Assembly (NCBI GenBank): GCA_958510825.1
Contig: OY294046.1
Span: 48,651,794 to 48,715,793, forward strand
Reading direction: 5' to 3'
Origin: Brachypterus glaber
Lineage: Eukaryota > Arthropoda > Insecta > Coleoptera > Kateretidae
DNA length: 64,000 bases
The number at the start of each line of letters is the position of its first letter. Positions within the stretch are counted from its first letter, which is position 1. This document shows positions 1-11,267 of this stretch, piece after piece. The translations under genes and the position numbers were made by a program. The notes under the pieces are model-generated. The model was given only the letters and a program-made list of their open reading frames with translations, was not told where the DNA came from and did not search any database.

Positions 1-1771
1 CAAAAAATAGTGTATATACCTCAGGACTAAACGTGGCTGTTTTAGTCCCTTGCACTAAAACAGCCAGTTTAGTCCCTTGGAAGAGAGAATAGTACTCTCT
101 TCTTACCAATGTTTCGATCATGCTCCTGGCCTTTCTTTATTGTATATACCTACTTTTGCATAGCCGCTTTTCAATATAGGTAATAAAATATCCTGGAAAT
201 ATATAGAGTATTGGTCAAAACATGACCTAAATTATTTCAGTTTAATCTGGTATTAATAACACTAGGCAACACGGTTTCTTGCCCCGATTGGAGTCATATG
301 TTTTTTAACTAATTTTGGGTCGCTGAAACCGAATCTGGCCTCAGAATATTTCTATTACCTAAGTTTTCTGAGAAAAATAAGATAAAAATGTTAAAAAATC
401 ATTATTTTATCCCTCTTTTGTTCTAAAATCATGGGAGACAAAAATATTCCAAGTACAAATTTGGATTCGGCGACTCAATATTAGTTAAAAAATACCCAAC
501 TTAAAATATAAAAACTTTAAATTCATAGGTAGAATAAATAGGGATATTATAAAAAAAAATAAAAAAAATGGATAATGTGACCAAACTAAGTAGGAGTGGA
601 GGGTAAGAAGAAGGGTGCATAAGGGGACAAGGGACATTACTAGGGGGTCAAAAATGAACTAAAAAAATGTTACGTATTATGGTTCTTATGTAATAAAGTA
701 ACATTTTTATGATGTAGAACCATTAAAAAAACAAAAAAAAATACACAATATTTTGTTTTATAAATTATTTTTAAATTGGCATAATTGCATGTACTAAAAT
801 TTTAAAAATAAGACGTGCTGATTTTTTTTTAAGGTTAAATTTGGATTCTGCGCCTTTAAATTGATAAGAAAAATATATTTTTGGGCTCGGGAAAAAAGTT
901 TACACTGTGTACTTTAATTTTCTATCTTTTTCATTTATTTACTTTTTAGGAACAAACTAAGAAAAATAAAAAAATATTTGTATAAATATTTTTGTAGAGA
1001 ATTTTATAATCTACAAATTAAGTTCTATAAAGTTTTTAAAAAATTTTGATAGTTTTGCCATAAATGAGCAATTAAGTAAACTCTGCACTTTCATTTTAAC
1101 CTTTTTATTTTTTTTTTCGCGTACTTACTCTGACAGTAGGTTCTTAACATATATATTTTTGAATTCCTCGTATTTTTTTTAATATACACACATAAAATTT
1201 TCAAAATTCTACTCTTTTTTTTTAAAGATTTTGAAAAAAAAAATTCATTATTACCTGAACTTATATCTCAAAAATTTTAGGTGCTGGAATTTTTCTAAGG
1301 TCAGATTCGGATTCTACGCCCTCTAATTAGTAAGAAAAATTTACTTTCCGATCGGGTCAAAAAAAAAAGTTGCGATTTGTTGCCTAGTGTAATGGGGTTG
1401 CTAGTAATTATTAAATGTAAATTTAATTTTAGAATTATTCCGTAATATTTGTTAAATCAAAAATTTAAATTTAGGTTCAATAAAGTGAGAAAAAGTGACA
1501 CTTAAAAATTTTTACTTTTACATTTTCAGAGTAATAACATTTTTATATAATTACACAAGCGGCTGAGAATTATGCGAGAAAAAATTACCGTTTTCATGAA
1601 AATTTGCTGCCTGGAAATATTTACCACCGGGATATTGCCATACAGGGGCGATGCCGCTGGAGAAAATGTTTCCTTTGATAACAAATTTGAATGAAAACTG
1701 TGAATTTTTTCCGATAGTTCGAAGAATCATTCGGAAGATTATTTTTTAAAGATTTATAATATGTCCAACCT
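1..1771. other. AT-rich stretch without a supported gene
   Basis: No open frame of useful length and no domain is visible on either strand. The stretch is poly-A/poly-T rich and holds short paired TAGTCC motifs at the left edge (separate entry). Confidence 0.6.
24..80. repeat. Paired GGACTAAA / TTTAGTCC repeat, transposon end
   Basis: Two short inverted units built on GGACTAAA and TTTAGTCC stand side by side. The second unit recurs nearly unchanged at 36882-36905, inside the intron of SLAGGG gene 2, so this is probably one end of a dispersed element whose remainder lies left of the window. Confidence 0.5.
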
Positions 1772-2275
1772 TTGGTACACATTCTTAACTTGGCTGACAA
1801 TATAATCTTATATAAAACTTACCCCACAACCCACCACCTAAAATTTAAAAAATTAATTTTTTACCCACACAAGATAATTTAAAACTAAAATTAGGTTACA
1901 TATTAATTTAGTGATAATAAAATTTTACAATGAATTTTACATCCCCCCTCTTCTCCCCATCATCCCCCATACGCGTATAAGGCTAAGTAAAGCCCCCCTC
2001 TGTTTCACCCACTTAGAATATACATAGAAAGCTGAAATTTGGTACACATGCTTAACTCGGTTGACAAAACAATGTTAAATAAAAATTGTCCCCAACCCCC
2101 CAAAATAAAATTAAAAAAATCCATTTTTTACCCACATGAGATAATTTAAAACTAAAATTAGGTTACATACTCATCCAGTGATAATAAAATTTTAAAATAA
2201 ATTTTACATCCCCCCCTTGTCCTCCCATCACCCCCCATACGCGTATAAGGCTAAGTTAACCCCCTCTTTCTCTTT
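1772..2275. repeat. Tandem duplication, two units of about 267 bp
   Basis: The block starting TTGGTACACAT at 1772 recurs from 2039. Both copies run through a shared stretch (GATAATTTAAAACTAAAATT) to a C-rich end with CCCCCATACGCGTATAAGG. The copies differ at many positions and by small indels, so the duplication is old. No coding potential is seen. Confidence 0.75.
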
Positions 2276-2449
2276 TTATTAGATGTGAGACCTCATCAAA
2301 ATTTTTGTCAGTTAATCATATACATGTAAGAATTACCATGCATTGAATAATACATAGGGCCGGCCTTTGCTTTTCAGCGCCCTGAAGCAAGCTTCAGGTT
2401 CGGGGCCCCTATTTGAAAAAAGTTTGTATCCTACAAAACTCTGACGACT

Positions 2450-3980
2450 AAAAAAAGAAAAAATAAATTAATAGTAAAAAAACATTTTCAAGAACAAGCG
2501 TTTATTTAAGTGCCCTAAAAAGAAGAAAATAATCAAACCCATCATTTTGTTACAATTTTAAATGATATAAAATCTTGTCGCGAGAATATACACGGTGTAT
2601 TTGAAATAGGGTCGGAAATTTTAACAGGTAATTCTACATGATAAAATTTGACAAAAAGTTCCTATAAACATATGTCTAAAAATGCGTCATAAGGGAGCTA
2701 CGCCCCTTTGAAAGTGGCTAAAAAAATCGGTTTTTATTTAATAACTCAGGAACCCTTTTAGATATATTAACGAGGTTTTGCATGTGAATTAATCCTAATA
2801 AGGCCCATCTTTGTATGTAATTTTCACGTACTTATTTAAACCAGGGGTGTGCGAAACGGGGGGGGGGGCTTATCAGTTTTTTGTCCCAAACTTTTTTCTG
2901 TGAAACTTTTTTGCAATTTTATTTTTGAAATATGATTCCCCAGATCAAAATACATAAAAAAGGTACTCTTGTTGTAATACTGTAGGATTAATCGTTTTCG
3001 AGAAAAATTCATTTGAAGGTAAAATTCCACGGTTCGAGGACGAAAAATTAAATACTAAAATGTTGAAAACCAAAATTTTAATGATGCAGGGCGAATGTAC
3101 ATTTAAAACTAAGAAAAAAACCTCATATACAGGTACTTCCAAAAATGAATCCTAATGGAGCTATAGTCTCCTAAATATGCACCATTTTTAAAGGGCTATG
3201 GTAGCTTTAAAAGCGTTTTTTCGACCTACATGTATGGAAACTTTTTTTCTTAGCTTTTGATGTAGAATAACATTGCATCATTGAAATTTTGGTTTTCGAC
3301 AGTTTAGTATTTAATTTTTCGTCCTCGAACAGTGAAATTTCACCTTCAAATTAACTTTTCTCGAAAACGGTTAATCCTACAGTATTACAACAAGAGTACC
3401 TTTTTTTTTGTATTTTGACCTGAGAAATCATATTTTAAAAATAAAATTGCAAAAAAGTTACACAGAAAAAAGTTTGGGACAAAAAACTGATAAGGACCCC
3501 CCTTTTCGCACACCCCTGGTTTAAATAAGTACGTGAAAATTACATACAAAGATGGGCCTTATTAGGATTAATTCACGTGCAAAACCTCCTTAATATATCT
3601 CAAAGGGTTCCTGAGTTATTAAATAAAAACCGATTTTTTTAGCCAATTTCAAAGGGGCGTAGCTCTCCTATGACGCATTTTTACACATATGTTTATAGGA
3701 ACTTTTTGTCAAATTTTATCATGTAGAATCACCTGTTAAAATTTCCGACCCTATTTCAAATACACCCTGTATCTTGACACAAGTAATTCTAAGTAGAAAT
3801 TTATGTATTTTTTATAAAAGAAATTTACACAGAAAAATCTCGGACATTTGTATAATGTAACAAAATTATGGGTTTGATTTACTTGAAAATTTATTTTCTT
3901 CTTTTTAGGGCACTCAAATAAAAGCTTGTTCTTAAAAATGATTTTTTACTATTAATTTATTTATTGTTTTTTTTTAAGTT
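2450..3980. mobile_element. Foldback element, arms about 0.7 kb
   Basis: The left arm (about 2450-3135) is repeated in reverse complement at about 3230-3980. Matching landmarks include GGGTCGGAAATTTTAACAGG (2610s) and its complement near 3740, and the AAGGGGCGTAGCT block. A CAGGGTGTATTTGAAATAGG-type sub-terminus lies inside the arms. Short open frames here are by-products of the inverted repeat. No transposase is seen, so it is non-autonomous. Confidence 0.8.
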
Positions 3981-5502
3981 CCTCAATGTTTTATATTCAA
4001 AAAAGATGATTTCCGAAAAAAAAATTGTCTTTCGGTCTGTCTGTCGGTCTGTCTGTCTGTCTGTTCTTCTGCCTGTTCGGAAAATTTGTGAGCACGATAA
4101 TACAAGAACAGTTTGAGCTGGGATTGTTATGGACCAAAGTTTTAGGATGGGACTGTTTTTGATAAAAAATCAGGTTGGGGTAAGGGTAAAATGAGATAAA
4201 AACTATTTCTTTCAAAAACATTATTTTTAACGTTTTTTTCGTTTTTCGAAAAAATAAACTTTTCTGAAAAAGAAATCCGTTTTTGGTTTTATAAACTTAT
4301 AGGGAAAAGTATTATTTTGTTGACCTCAGTTTTTAAACTGTATTAAAGGTGGCGCCCTCTATAACTTTTTGTGTATTTTTCTTTATTTGAAAACATTTAG
4401 AAATGTCAAACTATCAGTGATACTTAGCGATCGATACATAGAAGAAGAAAAAAGGAAAGAAAAAAAGAATGCGAAAAGAATATACCTCGGAATATACATT
4501 AAGAATGCTTTTTGTGGAAAATAGTGGTTGGAGCATTTTCTATTTTAAAACTACTTGAGGATGGCTTGAAGCAAATTTGTGTGAATCCCAAGGCATGCTA
4601 GCTCTGCCATCAGAAGCATATTGACAGTAACTTTTTTAAAGACACATTTTTATAAGGTCAAAAGATCAAAATATAAAAGTAAACATCCGTCTCAAATGAG
4701 CGAGAATACTTTCTCATAAAAAGTTATGTCCAATTTCTAATATTTGGTTCGGACTTTTGGGGGGCGGGCGTTTGAGAGGGAAAGGTATTTTTTTATCTTT
4801 TCGGTGATTTTAAAATATTTATTTTATTATAAATACTAAAAAAGTTGTGTACAGAAACAATTTTTTACATTTTGGAGAGGAGGTTCATGGAAAAAATGAT
4901 AATAACCTTCAAAAATTTCCTCCATATTTCCTCCAATTTGTACACCTGAATTTCTCTGCGGTTTACCCCTGGAAATAAGATGATTCAAGCAAAAAAAAAA
5001 AAAAATTCTATGACAATACTTTCTTTTATGAGAAAGTAAAACTCGATAAATTTCCTTTAAAACAATGTCTCATACTTTAACTTTTATGCCCTGTGAGTCG
5101 AGATATTAACGTTCGAAAATTCATTAATGACAAAGTAACAAAGAGATAGATAGATAGATGTTGTCTTTTTCTATCGCGTTTAAAATAATAGCTCAGAAAG
5201 AGACAGTAGGACTTCTAATTAATTCATAATTCTGTGCTATCCATATGAATGAATTTATGGATTGAAATATATCGGATTAAGTATAAGCTTACAGGGCTTT
5301 TAAGTGTAAAACTTTGTTTTAAAGAAATTTTCTTGTACTTCACACAAAAAGTTATAATGGAGGTTACTGAAAAAAACGTCCTGTTTCGAAAAAAATTGGA
5401 CAAATATATTTCAATTCAATTCAATTCAATTTATTTCAAAATATACATCAAATACAATAAATAATAGTACAATAGACCCGCCTAAACCATGGTTTGTATG
5501 TA
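3981..5502. other. Repeat-derived stretch with CTGT microsatellite
   Basis: No gene is supported. A (CTGT)n-like run lies at 4028-4078 and resembles the one at 62920-62975. A short (ATTCA)n run lies at 5410-5432. The rest is AT-rich sequence. Confidence 0.5.
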
Positions 5503-5785
5503 CACTGATAAAACTGTTTATTTGCGTCAACTAAATATTTGGTTGGATATGGCCAATTAAATATTTGGTTGGGACAAATAAACTTTATGTGAGTCAAATA
5601 AATTTTATTTCCGCCAAATAAATTATTTTGTTCCCATTAATAAATCATTTTGCAATTAAAATATTTGTTTACATGAACTAAATATTTATTTGACTCAAAT
5701 AACATTTATTTGTCCCAACCAAATAATTTAATTGACCATATCCAACCAAATATTTAGTTGACGCAAATAAACTCTTTTATCAGTG
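5503..5785. mobile_element. MITE with CACTGATAAAA inverted ends, TA-flanked
   Basis: The ends are inverted copies: CACTGATAAAA, then TTTATTTGCGTCAACTAAAT and TTTGGTTGGATATGG. The element is flanked by TA on both sides, which suits a Tc1/mariner-type target duplication. It is 283 bp, mostly palindromic and non-coding. A related end (TTTATCGGTGTGTA) occurs near 7339. Confidence 0.7.
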
Positions 5786-6172
5786 TACTTAACATAAATC
5801 TATTTTCTGTGATTATATTTTTATTTATAATAGAACAACTAAATATAATAATAATAAGTTTATTTATTTACAGAGAATTAAAGCCAAAGTTCTTCTCTGT
5901 ATTTTATTATTATTTATTTTAAGATTAAGTTAAATATTTAAACAATTGTATTTTTTTTATACTTATATATATCGTATTTTTATTTCCAATAAAGGTTCCA
6001 AAACGACGAAAATCCATCGTCGAAACGTCACAGCAAAATTAGATAACAATTTTAGTCAGATTCAAAGCCCTATTCCCCAAAAATCAAAAAGCTAAATCAT
6101 ACAAATCGGGCAAAAACTTTCAATTTAGTAATTGCTTTTGATTAGATTTTAACCTACTAAAAGGGGTTGATC

Positions 6173-6488
6173 CAGGGCCGGCCTTTGCATTTCGGCGTTG
6201 AACTTGGCGCCCCTGTCAAAAAAATCATAACCCCTCCCAAATTTTTGATGACTAAATAAAAAAAGGGCCTCACCCCCAAAAAAAAAGCATTGTCCCTAAC
6301 AGTTTTTACCAAAAAGCTTTAAAAGCTAACGGTCTTTACCAAAAACAGAAAACACCCCTCCAAAATTATTGATGACTAAAAAAAAAGTTCAGGCTGAAAA
6401 ACTAAAAAAACGCCCCTCGACAGCGCCCCTCTAGGCTCGCAGGGGGTTCACTTTATTCATACCGAGATTCATACAAAGGCCGGCTCTG
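6173..6488. mobile_element. hAT-type MITE with perfect 8-bp target duplication
   Basis: The inverted ends are CAGGGCCGGCCTTTG on the left and CAGAGCCGGCCTTTG (reverse complement) on the right. The direct repeat GGTTGATC flanks both sides (6165-6172 and 6489-6496). Short ends with an 8-bp duplication are the hallmark of hAT elements. The 316-bp interior is non-coding. A related end with GGCCGGCCTTTGC occurs alone near 2360. Confidence 0.85.
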
Positions 6489-8532
6489 GGTTGATCTTAT
6501 ATCATATATCGTTCATGAACATTCAATACCTCCTAACTGGCATTTTTGACCAATACCTCCTAAATACAATATAAGCTAGAATAGTTTAAATGTAAGACTA
6601 AAAGATCTTTAGGGACAATAAGCAACCTTACACCAATTTATATTGCTATAAATAATAAAAATAGAGTAAACAGCAACTCTAAGAACTGTTTTTCACACTT
6701 AGGAGGTATTGCAAGTTAATGGTAGATATAATACGCATAGTCCACTCTATTATAGAAGCGCACAAAATTGTAATAGAAAGATCCTGTGTAAGATATTAGT
6801 TGTAACTATAATCAGTTGTCCAACATTAACCATAACAAAAAGTTGTTTTAATAAGGCTAATAAATATAATATATTACATTATAATAGTCCCTAATATATG
6901 CATTATAGCTCCACATATTTGACTATTAAATAAATCATTTATTAAACATCAATGCATTATATATTCATGGTTTGGATGAACAAATAAATAATTGGTTAAA
7001 TGGACAATTAAAAAGAAGTATTTAATACATTTTATTAATCATAATTAAATATTTATTTACCACAAATAGACAGTTTATTTAGTTTTGTTTGGAATATTTA
7101 AGGCAAATAGATTGTATATTAAAGGTAATTAATCAACTTGCCACAATTAAACTATAATTATCACCATTAACAATGGTCATTGTCTTAAGTAAATCAAAAT
7201 AATATGTTAAGAATAGTTTATGTACTACCAATATACTTTACAGTTTATTTCTGGAGATTAAACTGTACCCGTGTCCCCATTATGTTATAATTTTTAATTG
7301 TGAAGATTTAAATTATATTTGCCACAAATATATTTTTTTATCGGTGTGTATATATAAAAGTCTAAACTAGAAGTACAATTTTTTATTTTGGCCTTTGATT
7401 AAATGGATTTTCTGTGTTTTCTCAAAATAATATTGAAGCCTAAAGTCCTCGTACGAACGGCATTGAGGAAAGGGTACATATCAGCACGTATTTTGCCTTG
7501 AAGTTTTTGCATAATTTAACGTCCCACATTGTACATTTCAATTGAAATAAAACTTTTTTAATTCTTTTTCAAAATGTGAACAATAGATTTTATTATTTGA
7601 ATCAAACTCCTTTGTCATTTGTACGCATGAAAAATGAAGAATTCTTTACAACAAAAAAGTATTGGTTTTCTATCAGTAAAATACTTCTTAAGTATTAAAC
7701 TTAAAGTCTGAAATAACGTTTAAAAGGAAATTATTTTAGGTTTTTTACAGGCTTCACAAAAACAACTCAAGTACCCCATTAGTAAAGAAAACATTTCACC
7801 TTTTACACTACAATAAATACACTGAGGATTTGTTACAGCACCGTCTGGACGCGTCCGGACGCGTTTCAACGAGGCTGCCGCCACTGGGCGAAAGCTTATA
7901 GAGCCTTTTGTGTCTAGTTGTCATAGACAAAGAACATAGATGAGCTGTCATCTCAAGGTCATATACAAATTTACGATCCGCCATTTTGATCATAACTCAA
8001 CCGGGAAATTTAAATTAATGGCTAAAATGTACATAAACGACCACACTTAAAAAAAATATATCATCTACTGTAGAGATAAGTTATGCTCATAAAAAAGTTA
8101 CATAGGAATTCTTGCAGTGCAATGAAGATCATAATTTTTCATTTATAATACTGATAATATTCCCCTTCGAATATTTTAAGAATATGTATTGGGAATATTC
8201 TTAGCAAAATACTGTAATCATGATAAGAATGTTTAGAGTAGAAGCACTTATGCTACTACAGCAGGTTACCTTTTAAGAACATGCTTAGCATGTTTACAGA
8301 ATTATGCTAAGACCCTTTTTAAGGGAACGATTAGGATGAGGTGTGTTATCAGGGGCGCCAACTTACCAATTGCTTAAAATGTTTATCTTGCCCCGCCCGT
8401 GTACCCTGATTTGTTACCCTATTAAATTACTGAACGATTTTGTAAATTTGCTTCCCTCGCAAATGGTTAGGTATTAAATACAAGTTATTACAGTAACATA
8501 AACAAAATAACGTTATTAATTAATAATATTAA
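6489..8532. other. AT-rich stretch; GC-rich block at 7836-7990
   Basis: No gene is supported. A local GC-rich block holds repeated GGACGCGT motifs. On the - strand an ATG in good context (CAAAATGGCGGA, at 7984) opens a 58-codon frame through this block. I see no recognisable domain or splice donor, so it is left as an unassigned island. Confidence 0.35.
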
Positions 8533-9503
8533 CCCTTCGTTAGGCGCGCGGTACACGATCGTAGACCATGCTTTTTTTTAGTTGGGTAACTTTTTACACG
8601 GAGTGTTTACGCTTGCGCCCCTTTGAGTAGCTGTGCATTATGCATCAATCTATTAAATCAGTAATAATTCATACTTTGAATGGGTATAATATTGTTTTTA
8701 TTCATATTGAAACCTGCCTGGTCTACGATTGTAGACCGCGCGACTAACCACGTTACCTTTTTTATTTTTGCATTTTTTTATTTTATGTAAGTTTTTATGG
8801 TTTCTTTTTGTGAATATTGTTTTTCAAAGTTAGTTTATTAGTTTAAAGATAAATTAAAGATACAATATGTCTTTACCACCAAAAAAAATAGCAGTTTATA
8901 GGAAGACACTGGCACGAGTCTTTTTGGGCATGAAAGAGCTCATACGTAATGTTTTTGATAAATAAGGTAATTTTCTGTTCTATAAAACTAAAAATTACTT
9001 TGGACACTAAATGTGCATAAGAAGGGAAAATAAATCGAAAAAAAAATGCTCAAAATATCATAACTACGATTGCAAAGAGCACATGTACAAGGCGCATGAG
9101 TTACTAAAATATTGCATGATTTCGAGTAAAATTTTATAATATTTTTTTCTTTCAATTTAGGTGTTTTTTTATTTTTTTATAATCGTACATGTTAAAAAAA
9201 AAACAAATGTTTTAGTTTCAGAAAGTTTGTTAGGTTATTTTTTTTTTTTTACAAATTACCCTACAGATGTAAAATATATGTTAGAATTGTATATCATTTT
9301 TCTTTTACCCCTAACACTTACTAAAACAATAATAATTTGAAAAAAATATGTAAATAACTTTAAATAGAACCAAATAAATAACATAAGATATTTGGTTTTT
9401 AAAAATATAAGTATGTTTTTTTTTTAAACAAAAAATAAAATGGTCTACAAGTGTAGACCGCGCGCCTAACCACGTTACAAAAAGAGGCGCGCCTAACGAA
9501 GGG
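8533..9503. mobile_element. piggyBac-like non-autonomous element, 971 bp
   Basis: A TTAA (8529-8532) precedes the terminal repeat CCCTTCGTTAGGCGCGC. The exact reverse complement ends at 9503, followed by TAAA, one change from TTAA. A CCC start and TTAA target are typical of piggyBac. Sub-terminal blocks with GTCTAC, GTAGACC and CTAACCACGTTAC occur near both ends. A 32-codon frame from 8867 is too short for a transposase. Confidence 0.75.
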
Positions 9504-9619
9504 TAAATTTATTGTAACAACTTTTATTGAGTAACTTAAGTTGCGGAGTTCCAAAAGTTACAAAGTTACAAAGTTACAAAAGCATTAAATTTTTGATACG
9601 GTAACGAATTTTCAGTGTA

Positions 9620-11267
9620 GGGGAACAGGGGGCACAGTGAGTCACTTACTTTTTCAAAGCGCATAATTTTAAAAGTTTTGACAATAACTCAGATTTTTTT
9701 TCATACTACGTTTCGTTGATCTTTAAGCTAACCTAACTTGAAGGTTTAAATTAAAAATGAATAGACCATGATTTTTTACAAGTACTTTTTTGACAGTATG
9801 TCATTTGATTCACTGAGCCCCCAGTACGGGGTACAGTGAATCACTGCAAGGGGTACAGTGAGTCAGTATGGGGTACAGTTAATCGTGCTATTTAAATAAA
9901 TTGAGTCAATTTATTAATTTAAAAAAATGTTTATTTTAAATACCTACATAGTTAAATAAAACTCTTTGGTAACAAAAAACAAAACTTAAAATTAATTAAC
10001 GTAGGTAAATCAAAACCTTAAAAATGAAACTCTTAAGTAAGAAAAAAACAAAAGTCAAAATAAGCTAACGTAAATCAAGACCCTGAAAAACAATGTTAAA
10101 TGTATAAGTTGATTGTATATTGTATAAACCAATTTTCAAAAAAAATCATCAAAATAATTTCAAGATTTAGTTTTAGCAACCCCAAAAACCCTCATATTCA
10201 AATTTTCACAAAAATATGAAAAATATTTTAAAATATTTACCCCCTCACCCCTGCGGGGGTGGAGTTAGAATTTTTTTATTATCAGATTCGATTTCAACAA
10301 TATTAAAAACCCTTATAATGAAATTTTCTAATTTTTATAAACAAATATTGTTCTCGCTCGGAATTGTTTTTGGTGAACAATCCCGAGCGAGAACTTTTGG
10401 TAACATACCTGTATGCCAAAGTCTCTAGCTTAAAGCGCTCTTAAGTTATCGTGCCCACGAGATTTCCCGGACAGACCGACCAATCGACCAACAAACAAAA
10501 TTTTAAATGTATTCTTAAATGTATTTTTTTATTATCTTAATGTTATTTATTCCTATTTTATATAGTGTACTTTAATAATTTAAATATTTTATGTTATTCT
10601 TTCTGACTGGGTAAATTTGTTTTACAAATATTCGCACTAATAAATTACATTACATTAAGTTACAACAATTTTTTTTGCTTGAATTGATTTATATCGACAT
10701 AAAAGCCATAAAACGCAAAAATACGCAAATAATTTTTTTCACGAATACAGGGCTTTCCTAAATTTTGAAAATTTTCAAAATGGGAAAGCAAAATTCCTAC
10801 AATAATTTTAATTATAAATATACAGGAACATTTAATCATAGTTGAGGCACAGTGGATCATGAGCCACTGTGTCCAATCGGTCTTTGACTCACTGTGTCCC
10901 CCCAGTAACCAGACCAGTTCAAAGTGGACATAAAAAAACATACCAAATATCTGATAAATTTGTGTAAACACACTTATTAAGGAGTTAATAAAGAATATAA
11001 AAATGCCAAATATACTGGAATTTACGTAAAAGTAGTACAAATATACCTAATTAACAGCTTAACAAAAAAAATACTTTCATTATTTATTTTATGCAGCCAC
11101 CTCTTCGCTTCAACACACGTCACGCAGGTTTGCCGGCAACTGACCCTTTATCTAGAGAAACGTCTTCTTAGCGCGCTATTAGAAAGCGGCGTTTCTAAAA
11201 CTAATATTGGTAGAGTTATAGTCAACGATTCATTGTGCCCAATGACTCACTGTGCCCCCTGTTCCCA
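9620..11267. mobile_element. TA-flanked transposon with repeated CAGTGAGTCA motif
   Basis: The left end (GGGGAACAGGGGGCACAGTG) and the right end match over about 30 bp in inverted orientation, and TA flanks both. The motif ACAGTGAATCA/ACAGTGAGTCA recurs at least three times near 9835-9890 and again, inverted, near 10855-10900. This sub-terminal layout suits a transposase-binding array of a Tc1/pogo-like element. No intact transposase is present, and a block of another repeat family (10190-10505) lies inside. Confidence 0.65.
10190..10505. repeat. GGGGGTGGAGTT repeat unit, related to 40240-41045
   Basis: This block shares with 40240-41045 the CCTGCGGGGGTGGAGTTAGA unit, the CCCGAGCGAGAACTTTTGG block, the stretch GTCTCTAGCTTAAAGCG and the end CCCGGACAGACCGA. 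It is non-coding and is one of two copies in the window. Confidence 0.75.

Noticed and set aside
10660..11040. 126-codon - strand frame
   Set aside because: Phe/Ile/Tyr-rich translation of AT-rich DNA inside a non-autonomous transposon, without a domain.
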